Assembly (NCBI RefSeq): GCF_021044935.1
Contig: NZ_JAJNMP010000002.1
Location: 62,001-126,000 of the forward strand
Origin: Agromyces cavernae
Lineage (GTDB): Bacteria; Actinomycetota; Actinomycetes; Actinomycetales; Microbacteriaceae
Direction: 5' to 3'
DNA length: 64,000 bases
Positions 23,684-33,924 of the stretch are shown here, one piece after another. Numbering within the stretch: position 1 is the first letter of the stretch; every line of letters begins with the position of its first letter. Position numbers and translations under genes: made by a program. The notes under the pieces are model-generated. The model was not told where the DNA came from. It searched no databases and saw only the letters and a program-made list of their open reading frames with translations.

Positions 23684-24637
23684 ATGGACATCGAACACAT
23701 CCACACCCCGGTGATGCTCGAGCGCACGCTCGAACTGCTCGCCCCCGCGATCTCCGACGACGGCGCCGTGCTCGTCGACGCCACCCTCGGCATGGGCGGC
23801 CACACCGCCGCATTCCTCGAGCGGTTCCCGAACCTCACGGTCGTCGGACTCGACCGCGACACCGACGCGCTCGGCATCGCACGCGAGCGCCTCGCGAAGT
23901 TCGGCGACCGCGCGCGCTTCGTGCACACGGTCTACGACGGGATCGCCGATGCCGTGCGCTCCGAGGGCTTCCGCCAAGTCCAGGGGGTGCTCTTCGACCT
24001 CGGCGTGTCGTCGCTGCAGCTCGACCGCGCCGAGCGCGGATTCGCCTACTCGAAGGATGCGCCGCTCGACATGCGCATGGACCCGACGAGCGGGCGCACC
24101 GCGGCCGACGTGGTCGCCGAGGCGAGCGAAGACGAGCTGCGGCGCATCTTCCTCGACTACGGCGAAGAGAAGCTCGCCGCCCGCTACGCGCGCGCCATCG
24201 TGCGCGCCAGGGCCGAAGCCCCGATCACGCGTTCGGCGCAGCTCGTGGCCGTCATCCAGGCGGCGACGCCCGTGGCGGTGCAGCGGCAGGGCCATCCGGC
24301 CAAGCGCGTGTTCCAGGCATTGCGCATCGAGGTGAACGAGGAGCTCTCGGTGCTCGAGCGGGCGATGCCCGCGGCCCTCGACACGCTCGCGGTCGGCGGT
24401 CGCATCGTCGTGCTCGCCTACCAGTCGCTCGAGGACCGCATCGTCAAGCGGGTGCTGCAGGCCGCGTCGAGCTCGACGGCACCGGCAGGGCTGCCGATGG
24501 AGCTGCCCGAACACCGCCCGCAGTTCAAGCTCCTCGTGCGGGGCGCCGAGCTGGCGAGCGAGGCCGAGCAGGCGGAGAACCCGCGTGCGAAACCGGTGCG
24601 ACTGCGCGCCGCGGAACGAGTGAGGAGGCCGTCATGA
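23684..24637 (+). CDS. rsmH: 16S rRNA m4C1402 methyltransferase RsmH
   Basis: 317 residues from ATG 23684, with AAGGCGGA as ribosome site. It N4-methylates C1402 of 16S rRNA. The family text is clear: HTPVMLERTLELLAP, the SAM-binding DATLGMGGHTAAFLERFP, VLFDLGVSSLQLDRAERGF, DAPLDMRMDPTSG and VFQALRIEVNEEL. In-frame coding potential extends further upstream to about 23504, but overlaps mraZ and lacks family similarity. The 3' end overlaps the next start as ATGA, so translation is coupled. Confidence 0.96.
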   Translation: MDIEHIHTPVMLERTLELLAPAISDDGAVLVDATLGMGGHTAAFLERFPNLTVVGLDRDTDALGIARERLAKFGDRARFVHTVYDGIADAVRSEGFRQVQGVLFDLGVSSLQLDRAERGFAYSKDAPLDMRMDPTSGRTAADVVAEASEDELRRIFLDYGEEKLAARYARAIVRARAEAPITRSAQLVAVIQAATPVAVQRQGHPAKRVFQALRIEVNEELSVLERAMPAALDTLAVGGRIVVLAYQSLEDRIVKRVLQAASSSTAPAGLPMELPEHRPQFKLLVRGAELASEAEQAENPRAKPVRLRAAERVRRPS

Positions 24638-25242
24638 GTGCAGTGCCGGCCCAGTCCATTCCGGCGCCCGAGCGGGCGCCCGATCGCCTGCGCTGGCTGC
24701 GGCCCGCGCCCGAGGCGGTCCGCCGGGCCAGACCCCGCCTTGCGTACGCGATCATCGCGGTCGCTGGTGTCGCCGCCATCGTCGTGGCGCAGTTGCTGCT
24801 CTCGATCGCGGTCACGCAGGGGGCCTACGAGGTCGACAAGTACCAGATCGACCAGGCGAAGCTCGCACGACAGGAGCAGCAGTTGCGCGAGGACCTCGAC
24901 CGCGTGCAGTCTCCGCAGTACCTCGCGGCGAACGCCGAGGCACTCGGCATGGTGCCGAACGCCAGCCCCGTCTACCTGCGACTCTCCGACGGGGCCGTGC
25001 TCGGCGAGCCGGCAGCCGCCGACGGAGCGCCGGGGGCGACCGCTCCGCTCGTTCCGAACGCGCTGATCGACGGCGTGCCGCTCGTCACCGAGCAGCAGAC
25101 CGAGAAGACTCCGACGCAGGGGCAGAGTCCGGCGCAGGGAAAGGCGCCGGGCGCTGCCGGCAATGCGGGGGAGGCGATCCCCGATCACGCGCCGGCACCA
25201 CCACCGGTCGACGGCACCCTGCCGACACCCGCGACCCACTGA
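24634..25242 (+). CDS. ftsL: FtsL-like septum protein (Rv2164c type)
   Basis: 202 residues from ATG 24634. Cytoplasmic Pro/Arg-rich start, one membrane segment at about residues 38-62 (LAYAIIAVAGVAAIVVAQLL), then a short coiled-coil-like stretch (QIDQAKLARQEQQLREDL) and a long Pro/Gly/Gln-rich tail outside the membrane. Sequence similarity to FtsL is weak, as usual in this family, and the call rests on topology and on its place between rsmH and ftsI. Actinobacterial homologues at this position are thought to join FtsQ and DivIC in the divisome. The proline-rich tail of about 75 residues is longer than in E. coli FtsL. Confidence 0.8.
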   Translation: MSAVPAQSIPAPERAPDRLRWLRPAPEAVRRARPRLAYAIIAVAGVAAIVVAQLLLSIAVTQGAYEVDKYQIDQAKLARQEQQLREDLDRVQSPQYLAANAEALGMVPNASPVYLRLSDGAVLGEPAAADGAPGATAPLVPNALIDGVPLVTEQQTEKTPTQGQSPAQGKAPGAAGNAGEAIPDHAPAPPPVDGTLPTPATH

Positions 25243-25288
25243 CGACCGCAGAAACGCACGAGCCCGACGAACGAGGAACCTGAAGCGG

Positions 25289-27094
25289 ATGAACCGAACG
25301 AGCCGGTACCCGATGCGGCGGATCCTCGTCTTCGCGATCGTGATGGTCGTCCTCGTGGGCGTCTTCGTCGTGAAGCTCGTCGACGTCCAGATCGTCCGGG
25401 CGTCGGCGCTGAACGTGCAGGCGCAGGACGCACGGTCGGTGCCCGTCACGGTCTACGGGGCGCGCGGCGACATCGTCGACGCCAACGGGCAGGTGCTCGC
25501 CGACACCGTCATGCGCTACGACATCGCGCTCTCGCCGAAGCAGGCGGCGAAGGGCCCGGTGACGCGCGAGGTGCCCGATCCGGCCGATCCCGGCAAGACG
25601 ACCGAGGTCGAGGTTCCGCTCGAGCAGGTCGTGGCCGAACTCGGCGCGGTGGTCGGGCTCACCGCCGACCAGGTGCAGGGCATCATCACGTCGGCCATTG
25701 CCGAGAATCCCGACGATGACTTCGAGTACGTCGCGAAGCTCGTCGACACGGCGACGTACGAGGCGGTCAAGAAGCTCGACATCCCGTGGGTCGTCCCCTA
25801 CCAGCACCCGAGCCGCCGCTACCCGAACGGCGCCGTGGCCGGCAACCTGATCGGCTTCCTCAACCCCGACGGCGAGTCGCTCGCGGGTCTGGAGCTCTCC
25901 GAGGACGACTGCCTCGCGAGCGAGGACGGCGAGGTGAGCTACCTGCACAGCCTCAAGGACTGGGTGCGGATCCCGGGCACCGAGGTGGTGCACAAGGAGG
26001 CGCACGACGGCGGCACGCTCCAGCTCACGATCGACGCCGACCTGCAGTTCTTCGTGCAGCGCATCGCCGAGGAGCAGCGCCGGGCCGTCGGCGCAGACTG
26101 GGCGACCGTCACCGTCATGGAGGCCAAGACGGGTCGGCTGCTCGCTGTCGCCGACGTGCCGACGATCGACCCCAATGATCCTGCCGCGACGGCCGTGGCC
26201 GACCGCGGTTCGCGGTCGTTCACCGCGCCGTTCGAGCCGGGCTCGACGTTCAAAGCCCTCACCTCGGCATCCGTCATCAATGCGGGCAAGGGCGACCCGC
26301 TCAGCCGGGTCACCGCCGACTACCGGTACGAACCGTCGAACGGCGCCGACATCAATGACAGCTTCTTCCACGGCCCGACCCCGTACACGATGACCGGCAT
26401 GCTCATCGACTCGTCGAACACGGCGATGTCGATGTTCGGCGAGCGGCTCACCGACCAGCAGCGGTACGACGACATGTTGAGGTTCGGGCTGGGCGAACGC
26501 ACTGAGGTGGGCTTCTCGGGCGAGGAGCCGGGCGACCTGCACGGCGGCCCTGAAGAGTGGGACAACCAGACCAAGTACGCGACCATGTTCGGGCAGGGCC
26601 TCACGACGACGGCCGTGCAGATCGCGAGCGTGTACCAGACGCTCGCGAACGGCGGCGTGCGCATGCCCGTCTCGCTCGTCGACAGCTGTCGCAGTGCAAA
26701 CGGCGAGACCACTGAGACCGAGGCCGAGGGCAGGCGGGTCGTCTCCGAGAAGGCCGCCGACGAGACGACCGCGATGCTCGAGCGCGTGTACGCCGAGGGC
26801 TGGCTCGCCGACAAGTGGAACATCCCCGGCTACCGGGTCGCCGCGAAGACCGGGACGGCGCAGGTTCCCGACGGGCAGGGCGGCTACCTGAGCGGCTATC
26901 TGGTGTCGGTTTCGGGCTTCGCTCCGGCGGATGACCCGGAGTTCGTCGTTTCGGTGAGCATCATGAATCCCGTTAAGATGAACTCGTCCGCCGCATCCGC
27001 GCCCGTCTTCCAAGAGGTGATGAGCCAGGTGCTGAAGAAGTATCGGACCGTTCCATCCGGCGCCCCGGCGCCCGAACTGCCAGCCACCTGGTGA
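25289..27094 (+). CDS. ftsI: Septal peptidoglycan transpeptidase (class B PBP, FtsI/PbpB)
   Basis: 601 residues from ATG 25289. A single N-terminal membrane segment (ILVFAIVMVVLVGVFVVKL) is followed by the PBP dimerisation domain (YGARGDIVDANGQVLA) and a C-terminal transpeptidase domain. All three catalytic motifs can be placed: STFK at residues 319-322 with the nucleophile Ser, SSN at 375-377, and KTG at 520-522. There are no C-terminal PASTA repeats, unlike some Gram-positive relatives. It cross-links new septal peptidoglycan together with FtsW, encoded downstream in the same cluster. Confidence 0.96.
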   Translation: MNRTSRYPMRRILVFAIVMVVLVGVFVVKLVDVQIVRASALNVQAQDARSVPVTVYGARGDIVDANGQVLADTVMRYDIALSPKQAAKGPVTREVPDPADPGKTTEVEVPLEQVVAELGAVVGLTADQVQGIITSAIAENPDDDFEYVAKLVDTATYEAVKKLDIPWVVPYQHPSRRYPNGAVAGNLIGFLNPDGESLAGLELSEDDCLASEDGEVSYLHSLKDWVRIPGTEVVHKEAHDGGTLQLTIDADLQFFVQRIAEEQRRAVGADWATVTVMEAKTGRLLAVADVPTIDPNDPAATAVADRGSRSFTAPFEPGSTFKALTSASVINAGKGDPLSRVTADYRYEPSNGADINDSFFHGPTPYTMTGMLIDSSNTAMSMFGERLTDQQRYDDMLRFGLGERTEVGFSGEEPGDLHGGPEEWDNQTKYATMFGQGLTTTAVQIASVYQTLANGGVRMPVSLVDSCRSANGETTETEAEGRRVVSEKAADETTAMLERVYAEGWLADKWNIPGYRVAAKTGTAQVPDGQGGYLSGYLVSVSGFAPADDPEFVVSVSIMNPVKMNSSAASAPVFQEVMSQVLKKYRTVPSGAPAPELPATW

Positions 27095-27107
27095 GAAAGT
27101 TGGGTTC

Positions 27108-28655
27108 GTGACCGGATCGCCTCCAACGGCCCTCCGGCCGCAGCACCCGAGCCCCCGATCGCTCCGCGGCCTCGCCGATGAGTTCGGGTTCGACGTGCGC
27201 GGCGAGCTCGGCGACCTCGAAGTGACGGGCGTCGGCCTCTCGTCCTCTGCGGCGCGCCCCGGCGATCTCTACGTCGGCGTCCCCGGCCGGAACGTCCACG
27301 GCGCTCAGTTCGCCGCCGCCGCCCGTGAGGCCGGCGCCGTGGCGCTGCTGACCGATGAGGCCGGCGCCGTGCTCGCCGCCGACGTCGGACTGCCGATCCT
27401 CGTGGCGGACGACGCTCGGGCCGCGCTCGGCGACGTCGCCGCGTGGATCCACCGCACTGCCGACAACCCTGCGACGCTGTTCGCCGTCACCGGCACGAAC
27501 GGCAAGACGAGCGTCGTGTACCTGCTCTACGGCATCCTGCGCCAACTCGGCGTGGTGGCCGGGCTCACGTCGACCGCCGAGCGCCGGATCGGCGACGAGG
27601 CGGTCACGAGCTCATTGACCACGCCAGAGGCGAGCGAGCTGCACGCGCTCCTCGCCCGCATGCGCGAGGTCGACGTGCGCGCCGTCGGCATCGAGGTCTC
27701 CGCCCAGGCGCTGTCGCGCCACCGCGTCGACGGCCTCGTGTTCGACATCGCGGGCTTCACGAATCTCAGCCACGACCACCTCGACGACTACGCGACGCTC
27801 GAGGAGTACTTCGAAGCCAAGCTCGAGCTGTTCCGGCCCGGGCGCGCGCGCCGCGGCGTCGTCACGGTCGACTCGGCGTGGGGAGAGCGGCTCGCGATCG
27901 AGGCCGGCATCCCGGTGACGACGCTGACGACCCGTGCCGACGTCGCGGCCGACTGGCGTCTCACCGTGCTCGACGAAGAGGCGGCGTACACGTCGTTCGT
28001 GCTCGAGGGCGCCGACGGCCGTCGGCTCGAGACGCGTGTTCCTCTGCTCGGCTGGTACATGGCGGCGAACGCGGCGCTCGCGATCGTCATGCTCGTCGAC
28101 GCGGGCTACGAGTTCGCCCGCGTCGCCGAGGTGCTCGAGCGCGACGGCGGCATCGATGCGTACATCCCGGGCCGCGCCGAGCGCATCTCGGGCGAGCGGG
28201 GGCCGATCGTGTACATCGACTACGGCCACAGCCCCGACGCGTTCCTGCAGACCCTCGCGGCGATCCGCCGGTTCACGACGGGTCGCGTGATCATGGTCTT
28301 CGGCGCCGACGGCGACCGCGACACCACGAAGCGAGCCGAGATGGGTGCCATCGCGGCCCGCGGTGCCGACGTGGTCGTCGTCACCGACTTCCATCCGCGA
28401 TTCGAAGACCCGGCCGCGATCCGCGCGGCGCTGATCGAGGGTGCCCGAGCCGCGGTGCCCGACCGTGAGATCCACGAGATCGCCGACCCCCGCGAGGCGT
28501 TCCGCGCCGCGCTCGCCCTCGCCGACGAAGGAGATGCGATCCTGTATGCCGGCCCCGGCCATGAGGACTACCACGAGGTGCGCGGCGTGAAGCTGCCCTA
28601 TTCGGCGCGCGAAGATTCGAAGCAGGCGCTCCGCGATGCGGGGTGGCTCGAGTGA
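27108..28655 (+). CDS. murE: UDP-MurNAc-tripeptide ligase MurE
   Basis: 515 residues from GTG 27108. It adds the third amino acid to UDP-MurNAc-L-Ala-D-Glu (or the glycine-carrying variant of some Microbacteriaceae). Mur-ligase signatures: VTGTNGKTSVVYLL with Lys 133 in the P-loop, TTPEASELHALL, and near the C-terminus YIDYGHSPDAFLQ and GPGHEDYHEVRG. The loop that selects the amino acid reads DFHPRFEDP at residues 427-435, where diaminopimelate-type enzymes have DNPR followed by EDP/EEP. So the residue added is probably not meso-DAP; see the finding. Overlaps murF as GTGA. Confidence 0.95.
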   Translation: MTGSPPTALRPQHPSPRSLRGLADEFGFDVRGELGDLEVTGVGLSSSAARPGDLYVGVPGRNVHGAQFAAAAREAGAVALLTDEAGAVLAADVGLPILVADDARAALGDVAAWIHRTADNPATLFAVTGTNGKTSVVYLLYGILRQLGVVAGLTSTAERRIGDEAVTSSLTTPEASELHALLARMREVDVRAVGIEVSAQALSRHRVDGLVFDIAGFTNLSHDHLDDYATLEEYFEAKLELFRPGRARRGVVTVDSAWGERLAIEAGIPVTTLTTRADVAADWRLTVLDEEAAYTSFVLEGADGRRLETRVPLLGWYMAANAALAIVMLVDAGYEFARVAEVLERDGGIDAYIPGRAERISGERGPIVYIDYGHSPDAFLQTLAAIRRFTTGRVIMVFGADGDRDTTKRAEMGAIAARGADVVVVTDFHPRFEDPAAIRAALIEGARAAVPDREIHEIADPREAFRAALALADEGDAILYAGPGHEDYHEVRGVKLPYSAREDSKQALRDAGWLE

Positions 28656-30064
28656 TCGCGCTCACCCTGGCCGAGGTCGCGTCGGCGACCGGCGGCACGC
28701 TGCATCTCGACGAGACGGATGCCTCGCCCCAGACCGTCGTCTCGGGCGCGGTCACGACCGACTCCCGTGAGATCGGCTCCGGGGACGTGTTCTTCGCCAA
28801 GCGCGGGGAGTTCGACGATGGGCACCGCTTCGCACCGGCAGCCGCCGAGCAGGGCGCTGCGCTGCTCGTCGTCGAGCACCCGCTCGACCTCGCCGTGCCC
28901 CAGGTCGTCGTCGCCGACTCGGTCGACGCGCTCGGCGCACTCGCGACCGAGGTCGTGCGCCGGGTTCGCGCGCGCGGTCGGCTCAAGGTCGTGGGTGTCA
29001 CGGGCTCGAACGGCAAGACCACCACGAAGAACCTGCTGCGCGCGATCCTGCAGGGGCACGGCGACACGGTCGCGTCGCGCAAATCCTTCAACAACGAGGT
29101 CGGCGGGCCGATCACCGCGCTCGAGCTCACCGACGACACCGAGTTCCTCGTCGCCGAGATGGGAGCCTCGGCGGTCGGGGAGATCGCGCGTCTCGTGCGC
29201 ATGGCGCACCCCGACATCGGCATCGTGCTGAAGGTCGGGCTCGCCCACGCCGGTGAGTTCGGCGGCATCGAGCGAACCGTGCTCGCGAAGTCAGAAATGG
29301 TGACCGGGCTGGCGGCCGACGAGGTCGCGGTCCTCAACGTCGACGACCCGCGGGTCGCGTCGATGGCCGACCGCACCGCCGCGCGCGTGGTCTGGTTCGG
29401 CCTCGGCGAACGGGCCGATGTGCGTGCGACCGACCTCGTCGTGCACGCACGCGGCACCGAGTTCACGATCACGGCCCCCGATGAGGCATCCGCTCGTGTG
29501 CGTTTCGGGGTGCTCGGCGAGCACCACGTCATGAACGCCCTCGCCGCGACTGCCGCTGCGCTCCAACTCGGGGTGCCGCTCGCCGACATCGTCGACGCGC
29601 TCCAGCAGGTGACCCTCGCCGAACGCTGGCGCATGCAGCTCATGGGCGGCCGCGACGACATCACGATCATCAACGACGCCTACAATGCGAGCCCCGACTC
29701 GATGTCGGCGGCGCTGAAGACGCTCGCGCAGGTCAAGGAGCCGGGAACGCGCACGATCGCCGTGCTCGGCGAGATGAGCGAGCTCGGCGAGTTCTCGGGG
29801 GAGGAGCACGATCGCATCGGCCTCCTCGCGGTGCGGCTCGGCATCTCGCAGCTCGTCGTCGTGGGCCAGGGCGCGAGGCGCCTGCACATCACGGCGATCA
29901 ACGAAGGATCGTGGGCCGGCGAGTCGGCCTACGTCGAGACTGCCGACGAGGCCTTCGACCTCGTCGTGTCCTCCGTGCGCCCGGGCGACACGGTGTTGGT
30001 GAAATCGTCGAACGCGGCGGGTCTGCGTCTGCTCGGCGATCGACTGGGAGAATGGTTCGCGTGA
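28652..30064 (+). CDS. murF: UDP-MurNAc-pentapeptide synthetase MurF
   Basis: 470 residues from GTG 28652, which overlaps the murE stop by 4 nt. It joins D-Ala-D-Ala to the UDP-MurNAc-tripeptide, ending the cytoplasmic stage. Evidence: [19 protein letters not shown] (MurF N-terminal substrate domain), [18 protein letters not shown] (P-loop), [11 protein letters not shown] and the C-terminal [19 protein letters not shown], which is typical of MurF. GTG 28643 is a possible in-frame earlier start but adds only three residues. Overlaps mraY as GTGA. Confidence 0.96.
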   Translation: MIALTLAEVASATGGTLHLDETDASPQTVVSGAVTTDSREIGSGDVFFAKRGEFDDGHRFAPAAAEQGAALLVVEHPLDLAVPQVVVADSVDALGALATEVVRRVRARGRLKVVGVTGSNGKTTTKNLLRAILQGHGDTVASRKSFNNEVGGPITALELTDDTEFLVAEMGASAVGEIARLVRMAHPDIGIVLKVGLAHAGEFGGIERTVLAKSEMVTGLAADEVAVLNVDDPRVASMADRTAARVVWFGLGERADVRATDLVVHARGTEFTITAPDEASARVRFGVLGEHHVMNALAATAAALQLGVPLADIVDALQQVTLAERWRMQLMGGRDDITIINDAYNASPDSMSAALKTLAQVKEPGTRTIAVLGEMSELGEFSGEEHDRIGLLAVRLGISQLVVVGQGARRLHITAINEGSWAGESAYVETADEAFDLVVSSVRPGDTVLVKSSNAAGLRLLGDRLGEWFA

Positions 30065-31158
30065 GAGCACTGTTGACCGCCGGGGCGTTGTCGCTCGCTT
30101 TCACGCTGTTCCTGACCCCGCTCTTCATCCGGCTGTTCACACGGCTCGGCTGGGGTCAGTTCATCCGCGACGACGGGCCGCAGAGCCACCACGTCAAGCG
30201 CGGCACGCCCACCATGGGCGGCATCATCTTCATCCTCGGTGCGCTCTTCGGCTACTTCGGGGCGACCCTGCTCTTCTCGAGCGAGCGTCCGACCGCGTCG
30301 GGCCTGCTCGTGCTCGGCATGATGGTGGGACTCGGCCTCGTCGGCTTCCTCGACGACTTCCTGAAGACCCGCAAGCGGCAGAGCCTCGGACTCGGCGGCT
30401 GGGCGAAGGTGCTCGGGCAGGTGGTCATCGCCGCGGGATTCGCGCTGCTGGCACTGCAGTTCCCGAACGAGATGGGCATCACGCCGGCGAACACGAAGAT
30501 CTCGTTCATCCGTGACCTGCCGCTCGACTTCATGGTGTTCGGCACGGTCGTCGGCATCGTCCTCTACGTCGTCTGGATCTGCCTGATCACCGTCGCCGCA
30601 TCGAACGGCGTCAACGTCACAGACGGGCTCGACGGCCTCGCGGGCGGCGCTTCGATCCTCGCGATCGGGTCGTTCGTCATCATCGGCTTCTGGCAGTTCA
30701 ACCAGTCCCTCTTCAGCCCGAACCTGAATCCGAGCGACGCCTATCGCGCATACGACGTGCGCGACCCCCTCGACATCGCGATCGTCGCGACGGCGATCGT
30801 CGGCGGCCTCATCGGATTCCTCTGGTGGAACACGAACCCGGCGAAGATCTACATGGGCGACACCGGTTCGCTCGCCCTCGGCGGTGCCCTCGCCGCCCTC
30901 GCGATCGTCAGCCACACCGAGCTGCTGGTCATCATCATCGGCGGCCTCTTCGTCATGGAGACCGGCTCGGTCATCGTGCAGCGCGCGTACTTCAAGCTCA
31001 CTCGAGGCAAGCGGATCTTCCTCATGAGTCCGATCCACCATCACTTCGAGCTGAAGGGCTGGGCCGAGGTCACGATCGTCGTGCGGTTCTGGATCATCGG
31101 CGGCCTGTTCGTCGCCGCCGGCGTGGGCGCGTTCTACTTCGAATGGCTGCAGCGCTGA
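30061..31158 (+). CDS. mraY: Phospho-MurNAc-pentapeptide transferase MraY
   Basis: 365 residues from GTG 30061 (an ATG at 30052 would add three). A polytopic enzyme that transfers phospho-MurNAc-pentapeptide to undecaprenyl phosphate, giving lipid I. Family signatures include [38 protein letters not shown] (Asp pair of the active site), [12 protein letters not shown], and the His-rich [15 protein letters not shown]. About ten hydrophobic segments are seen. The stop overlaps the murD start as TGATG. Confidence 0.97.
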   Translation: MRALLTAGALSLAFTLFLTPLFIRLFTRLGWGQFIRDDGPQSHHVKRGTPTMGGIIFILGALFGYFGATLLFSSERPTASGLLVLGMMVGLGLVGFLDDFLKTRKRQSLGLGGWAKVLGQVVIAAGFALLALQFPNEMGITPANTKISFIRDLPLDFMVFGTVVGIVLYVVWICLITVAASNGVNVTDGLDGLAGGASILAIGSFVIIGFWQFNQSLFSPNLNPSDAYRAYDVRDPLDIAIVATAIVGGLIGFLWWNTNPAKIYMGDTGSLALGGALAALAIVSHTELLVIIIGGLFVMETGSVIVQRAYFKLTRGKRIFLMSPIHHHFELKGWAEVTIVVRFWIIGGLFVAAGVGAFYFEWLQR

Positions 31159-32699
31159 TGGGCGAAGCCCACGCTTCGAGTGCGGCGAGGCTCGACGCCC
31201 TGACCAGCTGGAACGCCGACTGGGCCGGGCTCAGGGTCGCGGTGCTCGGGGTCGGCGTCACCGGGTTCGCGGCCGCCGACACGCTCACCGAGCTCGGTGC
31301 CGACGTGCTCGTCATCGCGCCCGAGGTCGACGACGACCGGGCGAGGATCCTCGAGGTCATCGGGGCGCGCCTGCTGCGGCATCCGCTCGGCGACGTGCCC
31401 GCCGAGCTCGCGGCGTTCGCACCAGAGGTGATCATCGTGTCGCCCGGGTTCCATCCCGACCACCCGGTCCTCGAGTGGGCCGGCGGTGCCGACGTCGCCG
31501 TCTGGGGCGACATCGAACTCGCCTGGCGCGTGCGCGACAAGGTGAACACCGCCGAGTGGATCCTCGTCACGGGCACGAACGGCAAGACCACGACGGTGCA
31601 GATGACGGCCACGTTCCTCGCCGCCAACGGGTTGCGGGCCGCGCCGTGCGGCAACATCGGCGTTCCCGTGCTCGACGCAGTACGCGACCCGAGCGGCTTC
31701 GACGTGCTCGTCGTCGAGCTCTCGAGCTACCAGCTGCACCACCTGCCGAAGACCGGGCCGGGAGCGCTGCACCCGTGGTCGAGCGTCGTGCTGAACGTCG
31801 CCGACGACCACCTCGACTGGCACGGGTCGTTCGACGCGTACAGGGCGGCGAAGGCGACCGTCTACGAGAACACGAAGATCGCGTGCGTCTACAACCGCGG
31901 AGACGAAGCGACGCGCCGCATGGTCGAGGACGCCGAGGTCGAGGAGGGCGCCCGCGCGATCGGATTCGGGCTGGATGTCCCGGGGCCGAGCGATTTCGGC
32001 GTCGTCGACGGCATCCTCTGCGATCGTGCCTTCCTCGACGACCGCCGCACCTCGGCCCTCGAGATCACGACGCTCGACGAGCTCGAACCGCGCGGCCTCA
32101 CCGCGCCGCACGTCGTCGCGAACATTCTCGCCGCGTCGGCGCTCGCGCGCTCGTTCGGGGTTCCCGTCGCGGTCATCCACGATGCGCTCGGCGAGTTCCG
32201 TCTCGACGCACACCGCATCGAGACGGTGGCCCTTGCCGGGGGCATCCGCTGGATCGACGACTCGAAGGCGACGAACCCGCACGCCGCACAGGCGTCGCTC
32301 GCTGCATTCGGCAAGGTCGTGTGGATCGTCGGCGGCCTGCTGAAGGGCGTCGACGTCGACTCGCTCGTCGCGGCGCACGTCGCACGGCTTCGCGCGGCGA
32401 TCGTGATCGGGGTCGATCGAGCCGCACTCGTCGCGGCGTTCGGCCGACACGCGCCCGAACTGCCCGTGTTCGAGGTCGTCGCGGCCGACACTGATCAGGT
32501 GATGCCCGACGCGGTCGCACTGGCGGCGGCGGTCGCCGAAGACGGCGACACCGTGCTCCTCGCGCCCGCGGCGGCGTCGATGGACCAGTTCGCCGACTAC
32601 GGCGATCGCGGCAGGCGGTTCCACGAAGCGGTCAGATCGATGCTGGGAGGTGAGGCGGATGGCGACTCCGCCCCGCACGACCCGACCGGCCAAGCCTGA
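31158..32699 (+). CDS. murD: UDP-MurNAc-L-Ala--D-Glu ligase MurD
   Basis: 513 residues from ATG 31158. It adds D-Glu to UDP-MurNAc-L-Ala (or Gly). The Rossmann-like N-terminus reads LRVAVLGVGVTGFAAADTL; the ATP loop is VTGTNGKTTTVQMTATF, with SSYQLHHL after it; the C-terminal domain shows IRWIDDSKATNPHAA and LLAPAAASMDQFADYGDRG, the MurD-specific end. An upstream in-frame ATG at 31143 would add five residues, but the TGATG overlap with mraY favours 31158. The 3' end overlaps ftsW by 41 nt. Confidence 0.95.
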   Translation: MGEAHASSAARLDALTSWNADWAGLRVAVLGVGVTGFAAADTLTELGADVLVIAPEVDDDRARILEVIGARLLRHPLGDVPAELAAFAPEVIIVSPGFHPDHPVLEWAGGADVAVWGDIELAWRVRDKVNTAEWILVTGTNGKTTTVQMTATFLAANGLRAAPCGNIGVPVLDAVRDPSGFDVLVVELSSYQLHHLPKTGPGALHPWSSVVLNVADDHLDWHGSFDAYRAAKATVYENTKIACVYNRGDEATRRMVEDAEVEEGARAIGFGLDVPGPSDFGVVDGILCDRAFLDDRRTSALEITTLDELEPRGLTAPHVVANILAASALARSFGVPVAVIHDALGEFRLDAHRIETVALAGGIRWIDDSKATNPHAAQASLAAFGKVVWIVGGLLKGVDVDSLVAAHVARLRAAIVIGVDRAALVAAFGRHAPELPVFEVVAADTDQVMPDAVALAAAVAEDGDTVLLAPAAASMDQFADYGDRGRRFHEAVRSMLGGEADGDSAPHDPTGQA

Positions 32700-33924
32700 G
32701 TCCGCCTCGGGCATCTCGGCCGCCCGCATCCGACTGGGCCGAGTCTTCCGGGTCGAGTCGGCCGACTACTTCCTACTGCTCGGCACGACGCTCTTCCTCG
32801 TGGTCTTCGGACTCGTCATGGTGCTGTCGTCGTCGCTCGTCGAGTCCTACATCGCCGACGGCGGATTCCTCGACCAGGCGATCAGGCAGGCCGTCTTCGC
32901 GGTCGTGGGAATTCCTGCGATGCTGCTCGCGAGCCGCATGCCGGAGCGGTTCTGGATGCGCATCGCGTGGCCCGTGCTGCTCGCCTCGTGCGCGCTGCAG
33001 CTGCTCGTCGTCGCGACGCCGCTCGGCATCGAGGTCGGCGGCAACACGAACTGGCTCGCGATCGGGCCGATCCAGTTCCAGCCGTCGGAGTTCATCAAGG
33101 TCGCGCTCGTCATGTGGCTCGGGCTCATCGTCACGAAGAAGCAGGAGTACCTCGGCGACTTCACGAAGGGGATCCTCCCGATCGTGCTCGTCGGCGGAGG
33201 GGCGATCGGCCTGGTGCTCCTCGGCGGCGACCTCGGCACCGTCATGGTCATGGGCGGAATGCTGCTCGGCGCGCTCTTCCTCATCGGCGTCCGGTTGCGA
33301 CTGCTGCTGTTGCCGATCATCGCCGCCGCCGCCGTGTTCGCCGTCGTCGCGGCCTCGAGCGAGAACCGAATGCGCCGCATCATGTCGTTCCTCGACGCGG
33401 ACTGCGAGGTCGGGGGCACGGGCGACGCGATCAACACCTGTTGGCAGATCCAGCACGGCACCTACGCCCTCGCGAACGGCGGGGTGTTCGGGGTGGGCCT
33501 CGGCAACTCGGCGGCCAAGTGGTCGTGGCTGCCGGCGGCCGACAACGACTTCATCTTCGCGATCATCGGCGAGGAGCTCGGCCTCATCGGCGCGGTCGTC
33601 GTGATCGGACTGTTCGCGCTGCTCGCGGTCGCCTTCGTGCGGGTGCTGCGCTCGGCGCGCACGCCGTTCGCGAAGGCGGCGACCGCGGCGGTGCTCGTGT
33701 GGGTCATCGGGCAGGCGTGTGTCAATATCGGTGTCGTGCTCGGTGTGTTCCCCATCCTCGGCGTTCCGCTGCCGCTCGTCTCCGCCGGCGGCACGGCGCT
33801 GCTCACGACGTTGCTCGCGATCGGCATCGTGCTCTCGGTCGCGCGCGACCCAGGCGCGCCGGCGCGCGCCGCGGCCCGGGTGGCCGCGCGCAAGGCGGCC
33901 AAGGCGGGACGCGCAGCGCGATGA
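32659..33924 (+). CDS. ftsW: Lipid II polymerase FtsW
   Basis: 421 residues from ATG 32659, chosen because GGGAGG at 32645-32650 sits 8 nt upstream; the gene begins within the end of murD. SEDS-family glycosyltransferase with about ten membrane segments. Typical text: VFGLVMVLSSSLVES, NWLAIGPIQFQPSEFIKVAL (the substrate region), GGDLGTVMVMGG with the essential Asp, AKWSWLPAADNDFIFAIIGE and LPLVSAGGTAL. It polymerises glycan strands at the septum together with FtsI. A basic Ala-rich tail (KAAKAGRAAR) ends the protein. Overlaps murG as ATGA. Confidence 0.96.
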   Translation: MATPPRTTRPAKPESASGISAARIRLGRVFRVESADYFLLLGTTLFLVVFGLVMVLSSSLVESYIADGGFLDQAIRQAVFAVVGIPAMLLASRMPERFWMRIAWPVLLASCALQLLVVATPLGIEVGGNTNWLAIGPIQFQPSEFIKVALVMWLGLIVTKKQEYLGDFTKGILPIVLVGGGAIGLVLLGGDLGTVMVMGGMLLGALFLIGVRLRLLLLPIIAAAAVFAVVAASSENRMRRIMSFLDADCEVGGTGDAINTCWQIQHGTYALANGGVFGVGLGNSAAKWSWLPAADNDFIFAIIGEELGLIGAVVVIGLFALLAVAFVRVLRSARTPFAKAATAAVLVWVIGQACVNIGVVLGVFPILGVPLPLVSAGGTALLTTLLAIGIVLSVARDPGAPARAAARVAARKAAKAGRAAR

